A stretch of DNA of 64,000 nucleotides, taken from Streptomyces sp. NBC_00442 (lineage in GTDB: Bacteria > Actinomycetota > Actinomycetes > Streptomycetales > Streptomycetaceae). Shown here piece by piece: positions 54,200 to 62,228 of the stretch. Below the pieces are notes generated by a model that was given only the letters and a program-made list of their open reading frames with translations, had not been told where the DNA came from and searched no databases. The stretch spans positions 5,642,001-5,706,000 of the forward strand of contig NZ_CP107918.1 of the NCBI RefSeq assembly GCF_036014195.1, given 5' to 3'. Positions within the stretch are counted from its first letter, which is position 1. Every line of letters begins with the position of its first letter. The position numbers and the translations under genes were made by a program.

Positions 54200-54994
54200 T
54201 CAGGCGATGAGCCGTTCGCGCAGCCGGGCGATGGCGTCGTCCGGCACCCCGAGGCCCTCGCGCGCGTACTTCTCCATCGAGCCGTACGCCGTGGAGACCT
54301 CGTCCAGGGCCGCGGCCAGGTACTCGGGCACCACCCCGATCACGGCGAGCGCGATCTCGGGGTCGCCGCCCTGCGTGACGAAGCCCTCGATGAGCGGGGC
54401 GAAGGCCTGGCGCACCGCCGGGTTGACCGACAGGTACTCCCGCTCGACGGTCGCCTCGTCGGCGCCGAGCAGCGAAAGGATCACCGTCGCGCCCCAGCCG
54501 GTGCGGTCCTTGCCCGCCGTGCAGTGGAAGAGCAGCGGGCCCGCGTCCTCGGCGGCCAGCTCCGTCAGGAGGGTGCGGTAGGCGGCGCGGGCCGAGCCGG
54601 AGGAGACCAGCGAACGGTAGGTGTCGGCGAACAGTTCCTGCGCCTTGCCGCCGCCCAGGTACTCCTCGGCGACGGCGGGGTCGGCCAGGACGTGCTTGAG
54701 CTGGGCGGCGGCGGGCGCTCCCGCCGCCGACATCTTGTCCGCCAGCGCGTCGGCGATCAGCAGGCGGGCTCCCGCGGGCACCCGGTCCGGGTGGTCGGCG
54801 CGCTCGGCGGCGGTGCGGAAGTCCACGATCGTCCGCAGCCCGAGCGCGGCCACCGCCGGGTCGGCGGCCGCGTCCATCCGGTCCAGCTGGCCGGCGCGGA
54901 AGACGAGGCCGGATCGGACCGTGCGGCCGCCGGCGAGCGGAGTGGAGCCGAGGTCGCGCAGGTTGGCGACGGAGGTGGCGGGGATCGCGATCAT
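54200..54994 (-). CDS. Protein-tyrosine phosphatase (PTP/dual-specificity type)
   Basis: A 264-residue phosphatase of the Y_phosphatase3 (MptpB/TpbA-like) family. The P-loop is FHCTAGKDRTGW near 157-168, with the nucleophilic Cys and Arg; TIVDFRTAAERADHPD is the upstream family block. N-terminal NLRDLGSTPLAGG starts the fold. It removes phosphate from Tyr/Ser/Thr or phosphoinositides. ATG at 54994. It is on the same strand as, and downstream of, the rhomboid-like gene. Confidence 0.9.
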   Translation of the reverse strand: MIAIPATSVANLRDLGSTPLAGGRTVRSGLVFRAGQLDRMDAAADPAVAALGLRTIVDFRTAAERADHPDRVPAGARLLIADALADKMSAAGAPAAAQLKHVLADPAVAEEYLGGGKAQELFADTYRSLVSSGSARAAYRTLLTELAAEDAGPLLFHCTAGKDRTGWGATVILSLLGADEATVEREYLSVNPAVRQAFAPLIEGFVTQGGDPEIALAVIGVVPEYLAAALDEVSTAYGSMEKYAREGLGVPDDAIARLRERLIA

Positions 54995-55022
54995 GGGCGG
55001 GCGGCTCCTGAGCAGGTGAAAT

Positions 55023-55604
55023 CTACCGGTTTCGAACCGAACGGTAGTCCACGGCCGCCGCCGCCCCGAGACCGAGTCCCACAGCCGCGGCATGTCCCGC
55101 GTCGGTGAAGGTGCGCCCGGCCCGCAGCAGGGGCCGCACCGCGAGCGCGAGCAGGGCGGCACGGGCGGCCCCGCGCACGGGCCCCCGCGGCAGGACCGAG
55201 GTCAGTGCGCCGAGCACGGCGTAGAAGCCGTAGCTGGGCCCGACATCGACGGCGGAGCGGGTGGCGGGGGAGGGGCGGCCCGCGCGAAGTCCCCCGTACA
55301 CCAGGAGCGTCGCCCCGGCGTGGCCGAGCAGGAAGACCCCGGCCGTCCACCAGGCGCCGTACGCGTGCTCCGCGAAGCCGAGCACGGCGAGCAGGAGCAG
55401 CGCGTAGGGCAGCTCCATGGGCTCCTCGACGAGCAGCGCGCCGGCGGCGATCGTCGCCCAGCGCCCGGCGGACAGGTTGTCGACGTTGGTGGAGCACGAC
55501 CGCAGCAGGTCCCGGCGGGCCGTGGAGCCGAGCAGCCGCCGGCCGGCGTACGCGATGAGCTGGACGCCGCCCACGTACCCGGGGGCGAGGAGAGGAGCAC
55601 GCAT
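55023..55604 (-). CDS. Rhomboid-like integral membrane protein
   Basis: A 193-residue protein with about six helices. STNVDNLSAGRWATIAAG and FLLGHAGATLLVYGG, plus DVGPSYGFYAVLGA, match the rhomboid-like membrane family of Actinobacteria (related to rhomboid folds but lacking a clear Ser-His pair). Start ATG 55604; further upstream in-frame ATGs give up to 17 more residues. It is upstream of the phosphatase gene by 28 bp, so they may be co-transcribed. Function unknown. Confidence 0.7.
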   Translation of the reverse strand: MRAPLLAPGYVGGVQLIAYAGRRLLGSTARRDLLRSCSTNVDNLSAGRWATIAAGALLVEEPMELPYALLLLAVLGFAEHAYGAWWTAGVFLLGHAGATLLVYGGLRAGRPSPATRSAVDVGPSYGFYAVLGALTSVLPRGPVRGAARAALLALAVRPLLRAGRTFTDAGHAAAVGLGLGAAAAVDYRSVRNR

Positions 55605-55659
55605 GCGCCCATGATCGGGCATCGCGCGCCGTGCCGCCCGCCGGTGGTACGTCAATCCT

Positions 55660-55686
55660 CAACTCCCCTTGTATTTACTGGAGTTG
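55660..55686. promoter_or_regulatory. Inverted repeat upstream of the small lipoprotein
   Basis: CAACTCC (55660-55666) and GGAGTTG (55680-55686) are perfect 7-bp arms around CCTTGTATTTACT, an A/T-rich spacer that could hold a -10. The lipoprotein ATG is 16 bp further on. It may be an operator or a leader hairpin. Confidence 0.4.
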
Positions 55687-55702
55687 GGTGCAGGATGGGG
55701 TG

Positions 55703-56098
55703 ATGCGCACTGAAGCACGAGTGGTCATCGGGGCGGTCGTGGCCGCTGTGGTCCTGACCGGATGTACGTCGCCGTCGCCGTCGCCCGCGCCCGCAATCGA
55801 GACCGCGAGCGGCACCCTGGAACAGCTCGCCGCGCGGGCCGCCTGTCATCCCGTCGTCTCCACCGACTCGGCCGAGCTGCGCCAGGCCAACTGCACGACG
55901 GCGGACGGCCGTTACGTCCTGGCGACCTTCGCCACCGACCGCGGCCAGCGCGAGTGGATCAACGAGGCGAAGGACTACGGCGGCGTCTACCTGGTCGGCC
56001 GCAAGTGGGTCGCGGTCGGCGCGCAGGCGGTGGTCACGGCACTGCACGGCCGGCTCGGTGGCAGTGTCGAGACCGGGACCGTGCATTCCGGACACTGA
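55703..56098 (+). CDS. Small secreted lipoprotein, uncharacterised
   Basis: A 131-residue protein with a lipoprotein signal: VVIGAVVAAVVLTGCTSPSP (Cys near 24), then a Ser/Pro linker. The mature domain of about 100 residues contains two Cys (ARAACHPVV and RQANCTTAD), probably disulfide-bonded, and an Asn/Gln/Gly-rich WINEAKDYGGVYLVGRKWVAV. No known family is obvious. ATG at 55703 has AGGA seven bases upstream. It is monocistronic. Confidence 0.75.
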   Translation: MRTEARVVIGAVVAAVVLTGCTSPSPSPAPAIETASGTLEQLAARAACHPVVSTDSAELRQANCTTADGRYVLATFATDRGQREWINEAKDYGGVYLVGRKWVAVGAQAVVTALHGRLGGSVETGTVHSGH

Positions 56099-56150
56099 CC
56101 GGACCGGCCGCGCAGCGGCAGGTGCCTCTTCGCGCTCGCGCGCGCGGATG

Positions 56151-57644
56151 TCAGGCGCAGGAGCGCCCCGTATTGATACAGGTCACCGCCTTCCCCATCA
56201 GCTGATCGCTGAAGACGTCGATGAAGTCACCGTGATCGGTGACCGGCTTGTGGAGCTGCTCGGGGAACGAGTCCACGGCGAAGGCGCCGGCCTTGGCGGG
56301 CACGTCGTAGACGATGCGCTGCACGAGCTGGGGGATCGCCTTGAATCCGGCGGGGCAGGCGCCCCGCCTGTCGGCGAAGGCGACGTGGGTGCGGTGGTTG
56401 GCGCTGTCGGTGTTCCGCCCGTCCCAGCAGCTCTGGAACCTGAAGGTGCGGACCACCTTGCTGCCCTGCGGACAGAGCGGGTACTTGTCCTTGAGCTGGC
56501 GGTTCTCGAATCCGGTGCAGCTCCAGGAGGCGTTGGCATTGGCGTTGCCGTTGGTGAACGCCTTGGCGTCACCGGTGATGATGCGCAGGAAGCGCGGCAT
56601 GGCGGTGACCTTGCTCACCGGGCTGCCGACGAACTGGATCGTCGCCTGGACCGGTGTCTGGATCTTCCCGACGTTCCTGTCCTTGCCGCCGCCGTCGGCC
56701 TGCGCGTCGTTGTCGTCGCCCTGGTTCAGGACCCGCACGACCGGCCAGTAGTACGTGGACCTGTCGCCCTGGTTGCGGCAGCTGGTGGCGCCCCTGGCGA
56801 GATCGGCGTCGCCGGCGAACGCGTCCGTCGCCTGGTTCCCGACGTAGTCGTGCATGTGGTGGGCGCCATTGCTCACGCCCGGCGCGACGATGACGTTGTC
56901 GGGGTTGCGCTTGCCGTTCTGGTTGCGCCCGCAGTCGCTGGTGAAGGTGCCGGTGGAGGCGCCGCGCCGGGGGGCGGGGGCGGCGGCGTTCGGTCGTACG
57001 GACCGGATGTCGACGAAGTCGCGGCGGGAGAGCCCGGAAGCCGAAGCTGCGGCGGAAGCGGCGTTGGCTGCGGCCTGGCCGTCACCTTGGCCGTCGCCTT
57101 GGCCGTCGCCCTGCGCGTCACCCGGGCCGCTTCCCTGTGTGTCACCCGGGTCGCCGGGCTGCGGGGCGTCGGCGGCCCGCATCGAGCAGGCGGCCAGCCC
57201 CTTGCCGTTGAGGTCCGGCCGGCCGGTTGCGTCCGCGATCTGTCCGATCGAATCGGTCCGCTTCGCCTTCAGCGGGGCGAGCACCATGCTGTCGGCGAGG
57301 CCGGGGTCGCGCTGGATCCGGTCCTTGTTGTCGGCGAACTTCGTATACGCGTCGGTGATCTGCGTATCGAGATCGGCGAGCCGGCGGTCGACCCGCTGCT
57401 TGGCGGAATCGGGCACGGTGGACAGGACATTGCCGACGTCCGGGCAGTCGATGGTCGACACCATGCGCATCGACGACATGTCGTGCCCGGCCGGCGCACG
57501 GCCGCGCGCGCCGCCTTCACTGGCCGAGGCATAGAAATTGACCGCGGCGAGCCCTCCTGCGCCCAGGATGAGCGCGGCCGCCGCCAGCATCATCCGGCGG
57601 GGCAGGGCCGGCCGTTTTCGGGGAGAGCGTGCGATGCGTCCCAT
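56151..57644 (-). CDS. Secreted DUF1996 protein with GDGQ repeats
   Basis: A 497-residue protein. One hydrophobic segment near the N-terminus (MMLAAAALILGAGGLAAVNF) makes it secreted or anchored. A low-complexity linker with QGDGQGDGQGDGQ (about 178-190) precedes a DUF1996 domain (about 235-480) with GAHHMHDYVGN, YWPVVRVLNQGDD and SANHRTHVAF; several Cys may pair. DUF1996 occurs in secreted fungal and bacterial proteins. The start is ATG 57644 with AAGGAG four bases upstream. It is separated from the methyltransferase gene by a strong terminator. Function unknown. Confidence 0.85.
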   Translation of the reverse strand: MGRIARSPRKRPALPRRMMLAAAALILGAGGLAAVNFYASASEGGARGRAPAGHDMSSMRMVSTIDCPDVGNVLSTVPDSAKQRVDRRLADLDTQITDAYTKFADNKDRIQRDPGLADSMVLAPLKAKRTDSIGQIADATGRPDLNGKGLAACSMRAADAPQPGDPGDTQGSGPGDAQGDGQGDGQGDGQAAANAASAAASASGLSRRDFVDIRSVRPNAAAPAPRRGASTGTFTSDCGRNQNGKRNPDNVIVAPGVSNGAHHMHDYVGNQATDAFAGDADLARGATSCRNQGDRSTYYWPVVRVLNQGDDNDAQADGGGKDRNVGKIQTPVQATIQFVGSPVSKVTAMPRFLRIITGDAKAFTNGNANANASWSCTGFENRQLKDKYPLCPQGSKVVRTFRFQSCWDGRNTDSANHRTHVAFADRRGACPAGFKAIPQLVQRIVYDVPAKAGAFAVDSFPEQLHKPVTDHGDFIDVFSDQLMGKAVTCINTGRSCA

Positions 57645-57733
57645 GGAACTCCTTCGCTCGAAGCGCGCCGTTCCATACGGGTGGGAGGCGTGGGGCGTTC
57701 AACGGTCCAGGAGATTGGGGGGAGTTGAAACAC

Positions 57734-57780
57734 GACAAGGGGGCGACGGATGCGCCCACGCGCCCCGTCGCCCCCTTGTC
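57734..57780 (-). terminator. Terminator of the methyltransferase gene
   Basis: A perfect 16-bp stem (GACAAGGGGGCGACGG at 57734-57749 and its complement at 57765-57780) with a 15-base loop lies just past the stop codon of the methyltransferase gene. It insulates the downstream DUF1996 gene. Confidence 0.85.
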
Positions 57781-57817
57781 CTCGTCCGTCCTCGTGCGCC
57801 CTTGTCGCTGACAGGCG

Positions 57818-58972
57818 CTAGCGCTCCCGCTTCACCGCCCGCAGCACCACGAACTTCGGGTCGGACGCCACCAGTTCGCACGCGCCGAACATGCGCTTGA
57901 GCTTCTCGTGGTAACCCAGGTGCCGGTTGCCGACGACCCACAGCTCTCCGCCGTCGCGCAGCGCGGTGCGGGCGTCCGCGAACATCCGCGACGACGTGCG
58001 GTCCGTCGTCGTCTGGTGGCTGTGGAACGGCGGGTTGTTGAGCACGAGGTCGGCCGTGCCGGGCGGGAACGCGGCGAGCCCGTCACCGAGGTGGAAGTCG
58101 GCGCGTCGCACGGGACCCGCGCACATCCGGAAGGTGGCCTCGGCGGAGGCCATCGCCGGATGCGACTCGTCGGCGAAGGTGATGCGCGCCTCGGGGTTGG
58201 CGAGTGCCGCCGCCGTGCCGACGATGCCGTTGCCGCAGCCCAGGTCCACCACGTGATCGGGCCCGGTGCGCTCGGGCAGGTGCTGGAGCAGGAAGCGGGT
58301 GCCGATGTCGAGGCGGTCGGCGCAGAACACCCCGGCGTGGTTGGTCACCGCGAGCCCGGAGGCGGGGCCGATGCCGAGCTCGAGGGAGTACGTCAGGGGC
58401 CAGGGGTTCCTCGGCCTGACGAGCTTCGGATCCGGGGTGGTGAAGATCAGCCGGGCCTTCTTCTCGGCCAGCGACGTCTTCGTCGGGCCCAGGATCCGCT
58501 CGAACAGGTTCAGGGTGGAGGTGTGGATCTCCTTCACCATGCCGGTGCCGACGACGACGGTGCCCGCGTGCACCGCCGGGGCGATCCGGTGCAGCTGGTC
58601 CTCCAGGAGACCGAGGCTCTTGGGCACCCGCACGAGCAGCACGTCCACGCGCTCGGGCACCTCGTCCCGGGTGGACAGGAGCCGTACGGCATCCGGCGCG
58701 AAACCGGCCCGCGTCAGGTTGGCCCGGGTCGCCTCCTGGGCCAGGAACGAGTCGCTGATCTGTACGGGGTGGTGCTCGGCGAGCGCCGTCGTGAGCGCGC
58801 CCCAGCGGTCGCCGGTCACGACGACGGTCCCCGAGAGGTCCAGCTCCCCGGTCTCGGCGAGGTGGCGCAGCAGATAGTCGTCGGCGGCGTCCCAGGCCCG
58901 CAGCGGGTCGCGGGGGTCTTCGGGGAATCGGGTCAGGTCGTGCTCGCCCCAGGGCGTGATCATGCGGTTCAT
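57818..58972 (-). CDS. RlmG/RsmC-type rRNA guanine-N2 methyltransferase
   Basis: A 384-residue two-domain methyltransferase. The C-terminal Rossmann domain has the SAM loop VVDLGCGNGIVGTAAALA (near residue 240) and the catalytic NPPFH, the mark of N2-guanine methyltransferases (VLNNPPFHSH). The N-terminal half is a second, degenerate Rossmann-like domain (GTVVVTGDRWGALTTALAEH), as in RlmG and RsmC. It probably methylates a guanine of 23S or 16S rRNA. ATG at 58972. It is monocistronic with the terminator at 57734-57780. Confidence 0.88.
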   Translation of the reverse strand: MNRMITPWGEHDLTRFPEDPRDPLRAWDAADDYLLRHLAETGELDLSGTVVVTGDRWGALTTALAEHHPVQISDSFLAQEATRANLTRAGFAPDAVRLLSTRDEVPERVDVLLVRVPKSLGLLEDQLHRIAPAVHAGTVVVGTGMVKEIHTSTLNLFERILGPTKTSLAEKKARLIFTTPDPKLVRPRNPWPLTYSLELGIGPASGLAVTNHAGVFCADRLDIGTRFLLQHLPERTGPDHVVDLGCGNGIVGTAAALANPEARITFADESHPAMASAEATFRMCAGPVRRADFHLGDGLAAFPPGTADLVLNNPPFHSHQTTTDRTSSRMFADARTALRDGGELWVVGNRHLGYHEKLKRMFGACELVASDPKFVVLRAVKRER

Positions 58973-59063
58973 TGCTTGCCAGGCTAACCCGAAACCACGG
59001 GGGCGCCCCGCCGCGGCGGGCACGGCCCCGGCCGGGGCCGTGCGGGACCCCGCACGGGGCGGC

Positions 59064-59711
59064 TCAGCCGCGGTCGAGGTGGGCGAGCACCGCGAGCACC
59101 CGGCGGTTGTCGTCGTCGGAGACCGGCAGGCCCAGCTTCGCGAAGATGTTGGAGGTGTGCTTGGCGATGGCCCGCTCGGTCACCACCAGGCGCTCGGCTA
59201 TCGCCGCGTTGGAGCGGCCCTGCGCCATCAGCTCCATCACCTCCAGCTCGCGCGGGGTGAGCCTGCCGAGCGGCTCGTCCCGGGCCTTGCGGGAGAGCAG
59301 CTGCTGGATCACCTGGGGATCCATCGCGGTGCCGCCGCCCGCCACCCGGCGTACCGCGTCGATGAACTGCTCCGCGTCGAAGACCCGGTCCTTGAGGAGG
59401 TAGCCGACCCCGCCGTCGCCGTCCGCGAGGAGCTCGCGCGCGTACAGCTGCTCCACGTGCTGGGACAGGACGAGGACCGGCAGGCCGGGCCGGGCGCGGC
59501 GGGCGGCGAGCGCGCACTGGAGCCCCTCGTCGGTGTGTGACGGCGGAAGCCGTACGTCCACGATCGCCACGTCCGGATCGAGCTCGGCGAAGGCCCGGGT
59601 CAGTTCGGGACCGCTCTCCACGGCGGCGAGGATCTCGAAGCCGAACGCCTCCAGCATCCTGACCAGGCCGTCGCGGAGCAGGAACAGGTCTTCGGCTAGG
59701 ACAACACGCAA
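59064..59711 (-). CDS. NarL/LuxR-family response regulator
   Basis: A 215-residue response regulator. The receiver domain has the acidic pocket (VVLAEDLFLLRDG), the phosphorylated Asp in VAIVDVRLP (near 54) and the Lys in GYLLKDRVF. The LuxR winged helix-turn-helix begins near 150: LTPRELEVMELMAQGRSNAAIAERL. The start is TTG at 59711, chosen for GGAG five bases upstream within the histidine kinase gene; it overlaps that gene by 16 bp (coupled). The cognate kinase is upstream on the same strand. The signal is unknown. Confidence 0.92.
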   Translation of the reverse strand: MRVVLAEDLFLLRDGLVRMLEAFGFEILAAVESGPELTRAFAELDPDVAIVDVRLPPSHTDEGLQCALAARRARPGLPVLVLSQHVEQLYARELLADGDGGVGYLLKDRVFDAEQFIDAVRRVAGGGTAMDPQVIQQLLSRKARDEPLGRLTPRELEVMELMAQGRSNAAIAERLVVTERAIAKHTSNIFAKLGLPVSDDDNRRVLAVLAHLDRG

Positions 59712-60961
59712 GGGATCTCCATGTTCACCAACGTGGGACCGCCCGCGGGACTGCTGACGGCCAGGACGCCGTCGAATGTACCGAGCCGCCGCTCGACCCC
59801 GCTCAGGCCGCCGCCCGCGCCGGCCCGCGCCCCGCCCCTGCCGTCGTCGCCGACGGAGACGCGCAGCGCGCCCGCCCCGTACGACAGGTCCACCCAGATG
59901 CTGTCCGCCGCCGCGTGCTTGACGGCGTTGGTGAGCAGCTCGCTGACCGCGAAGTACGCGGCCGACTCGACGGGCGCCTCGGCGCGGGCCCGCTCCGGCA
60001 GGTCCACCGTCACCTCGGTCGGCACCGGCAGGCGCAGCGCCAACGCCCGTACCGCGTCGGCGAGTCCACGCTCGGCGAGGACCGGCGGGTGGATGCCGCG
60101 CACCAGGTCGCGCAGCTCGGTCAGGGCCTCTGCCGAGGACGCGCGGGCCAGCGCGAGGAGCTTCTTGGCCTGGGCCGGGTCCTTCTCCACGAGCGCCTCG
60201 ATGGTGCCCAGGTTCATGCCCATGGCGACCAGACGGGCCTGCGCCCCGTCGTGCAGGTCCCGCTCGATGCGGCGCAGTTCGGCCGCCGAGGTGTCCAGGG
60301 CGTCGTGCCGGGTCTCGGTCAGGCGGTCGACCCGCTGCGCCAGCCGGGCCTCGCGCGAGGGGGACAGGAGCGCCCGCGCGAGCTGGAAGTGGCCGCGCAG
60401 CAGGGCCGGGTTGACGAACAGGCCGAGCACGAACAGGGCGGTGCCGAGCGCGGCCGCGGCGTACGCGCTCGACTGGCCGGTGATGTGGATGAACAGGAAC
60501 CAGTCGCCGCCGGCGTCGGCGATCGGCCGCCACACGCCGAGCGCGAGCACCCAGCCGTACGCCACGTACAGGAGCAGGACGGGAGGCAGGATCGCGGTGA
60601 AGACCCCGGCCGTCATGTCGACGAGCATCCAGCGCAGGTCGTGCCAGGTCGCCGGGTCCCGCAGGAGCGTGGTGCACCGCTCGATCCGGCCCGCGAGCCC
60701 CGGGCGGCCCGGGAGCGGGCGGTAGGCGGACGCAATGCGCACGCCGCTCCAGCGCAGGGCCAGGTCGCGCCGGTGGTCGGCGTGGGCACGCACCCGCTCG
60801 ATGACCAGGGGCGCGGCGAACACGCCGAAGCCGACGGGTATGAGGCCGATCGAGACGACGGTCAGGGTGAACAGGAGGATCGACCCGGTCATCGAGACGA
60901 GCGTCAGCGCGAAACCGCGCACGCCCGCCAGGAGCGCATCGCGTGCCTTGGTCGCATTCAT
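59696..60961 (-). CDS. Sensor histidine kinase (HisKA_3/NarX-like)
   Basis: A 421-residue kinase. A predicted N-terminal membrane region with several helices (up to about 190) leads to the dimerisation helix with ELRRIERDLHDGAQARLV (phosphorylated His near 235) and a HATPase_c domain: YFAVSELLTNAVKHA (N box), VSVGDDGRGG (G1 box) and GGLSGVERRL (G2 box). A coupled pair with the LuxR-type response regulator. ATG at 60961 has GGGGAA five bases upstream. Signal unknown. Confidence 0.92.
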   Translation of the reverse strand: MNATKARDALLAGVRGFALTLVSMTGSILLFTLTVVSIGLIPVGFGVFAAPLVIERVRAHADHRRDLALRWSGVRIASAYRPLPGRPGLAGRIERCTTLLRDPATWHDLRWMLVDMTAGVFTAILPPVLLLYVAYGWVLALGVWRPIADAGGDWFLFIHITGQSSAYAAAALGTALFVLGLFVNPALLRGHFQLARALLSPSREARLAQRVDRLTETRHDALDTSAAELRRIERDLHDGAQARLVAMGMNLGTIEALVEKDPAQAKKLLALARASSAEALTELRDLVRGIHPPVLAERGLADAVRALALRLPVPTEVTVDLPERARAEAPVESAAYFAVSELLTNAVKHAAADSIWVDLSYGAGALRVSVGDDGRGGARAGAGGGLSGVERRLGTFDGVLAVSSPAGGPTLVNMEIPCVLS

Positions 60962-61103
60962 CGTGGTTCCCCGTCTCCCTCAACGCCGGTGGTCCGGCCC
61001 TCAGTGTCGCCGGGCACCGCGCCCGCGGTCACTGGGCTTCGCCCCCCGGCCCGGGGGTGGTGCTGGCAACACCCCCTGGCCTCGCATTTTGCCCTGACGG
61101 CGT

Positions 61104-61191
61104 GGCGGCACATGCGGGAGGGCGGGGCGCACATGAGGGGGCGGGGCGCACATGAGGGGGGCGGGGCGCCCGGTGACGCCCCGCCCCCCTC
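61104..61191 (-). terminator. Terminator hairpin preceded by a short tandem repeat
   Basis: GAGGGGGGCGGGGCG (61154-61168) and its complement (61177-61191) form a perfect 15-bp stem close past the winged-helix gene stop codon. Just beyond, GCGGGGCGCACATGAGGG recurs at 61122 and 61141 (period 19), so the hairpin arm itself appears to grow out of this repeat. Confidence 0.75.
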
Positions 61192-61201
61192 AACTGCCGT
61201 G

Positions 61202-61786
61202 TCAGGGCGTGTACTTGTAGCCCACGCGCCGTACGGTCTGGATGGCCGCGCGGTGCTCGGCGCCCAGCTTGCGGCGCAGCCGGGCCACATGGACGTCCAC
61301 GGTGCGGCCGTCGCCCACGTGTCCGTACCCCCACACGGTGCTCACCAGCTGGTCGCGGGTGTGCACCCGGTGCGGGTGTGCCACGAGGTGGGCGAGCAGC
61401 TCGAACTCCAGGTAGGTGAGGTCGAGTTGCTCGCCGTCCACCTCGGCGGTCCTGCGTACGGTGTCGATCCGCACGCGGGCGTCGCCGCCCGTCGCGGCGG
61501 CCTCGACCGGTACCGGTGTCAGCGGCTCGGGCGCCGCGGCGAGCAGCGGGGGCTGCTGGTCGGCCGGGACGAGCACGAGATAGCCGACCATCGGCGGCCG
61601 GCCCGGCAGCGCGGGCAGGGTGTGCTGGGGCGCGGGCAGCCAGGTGGCGCCGGGCGGAAGGAAGTCGAGGACCTGTGCGGCGGCCGGCCGGGCCGTCTCG
61701 TCGCGGTCCACGGCCCGCAGCCGATGGCGGCCGAGCGGCAGGGGGGCGGGGGCGTCGGGGGCGGGGAGGGTACGGGTGTTCGCCAT
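61202..61786 (-). CDS. OmpR-type winged-helix transcriptional regulator without a receiver domain
   Basis: A 194-residue protein. The C-terminal half is a winged-helix DNA-binding domain of the OmpR/PhoB type: LTYLEFELLAHLVAHPHRVHTRDQLVSTVWG, then GDGRTVDVHVARLRRKLG and a terminal VRRVGYKYTP. The N-terminal half is Pro/Ala-rich and is not a receiver domain, so control is not by phosphorylation of the usual Asp. It lies downstream of glnII and of a tiny frame encoding two adjacent Cys. Ribosome site weak (GAAAGAG, about ten bases). Target unknown; a nitrogen or sulfur link is conceivable. Confidence 0.83.
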   Translation of the reverse strand: MANTRTLPAPDAPAPLPLGRHRLRAVDRDETARPAAAQVLDFLPPGATWLPAPQHTLPALPGRPPMVGYLVLVPADQQPPLLAAAPEPLTPVPVEAAATGGDARVRIDTVRRTAEVDGEQLDLTYLEFELLAHLVAHPHRVHTRDQLVSTVWGYGHVGDGRTVDVHVARLRRKLGAEHRAAIQTVRRVGYKYTP

Positions 61787-61873
61787 GAGGGGTCAGCTCT
61801 TTCGCGCGGAGAGTCGTCGGCAGGGGACGTACGTCGGTGCGCGCGGGCCGAAGGCCTGGAGAGGATCGAGGCG

Positions 61874-61993
61874 TTAGAGGGCCGGCGCGTTCGTCGCGCG
61901 GCAACACACCCGGTCGAAGTCGTGGTCCTGGCGGGACGGCCAGAACGGTTCGAGGTCGCTGCGACCTGTCACGGAGTTCTGGATGCTGGACAT
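61874..61993 (-). CDS. Possible 39-residue leader-type peptide with Cys-Cys
   Basis: A 39-codon frame starts with ATG at 61993 and ends with FDRVCCRATNAPAL. The translation starts MSSIQNSVTGRSDLEPFWPS. It lies 87 bp upstream of the winged-helix regulator gene. A tandem pair of Cys near the end invites comparison with attenuation leaders that sense cysteine or sulfur, but no terminator/antiterminator pair is proven here. Only a weak -10 (TTGAAT) precedes it. Confidence 0.45.
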   Translation of the reverse strand: MSSIQNSVTGRSDLEPFWPSRQDHDFDRVCCRATNAPAL

Positions 61994-62103
61994 GCGCCCA
62001 TTCAACCAGACGATCCGCCCCGAGCAGCAGCCCCCTCCCACGGACTGGTACGGATCCCTGGCACAGCGTGACCGGAACCTGCGCCTCCGCGAGGACCGCC
62101 CCA

Positions 62104-62164
62104 CGCCGAAGAACGGGTGCGCCGAAGAACGGGAGCGCCGAAGGGCGGGTGCGCCGAAGGGCGG
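62104..62164. repeat. 16-bp tandem repeat downstream of glnII
   Basis: Four units of CGCCGAAGRRCGGGWG-like sequence begin at 62104, 62120, 62136 and 62152 (last partial). They lie past the glnII stop, between it and the tiny frame at 61874-61993. Nothing else recognisable occurs in 61994-62228. Confidence 0.75.
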
Positions 62165-62228
62165 AGGTACGCCACAGGGCGCCCACCGCCGCAGCGGGGA
62201 CGCCCTGGTGACGACGAGAGGCGGCGGC

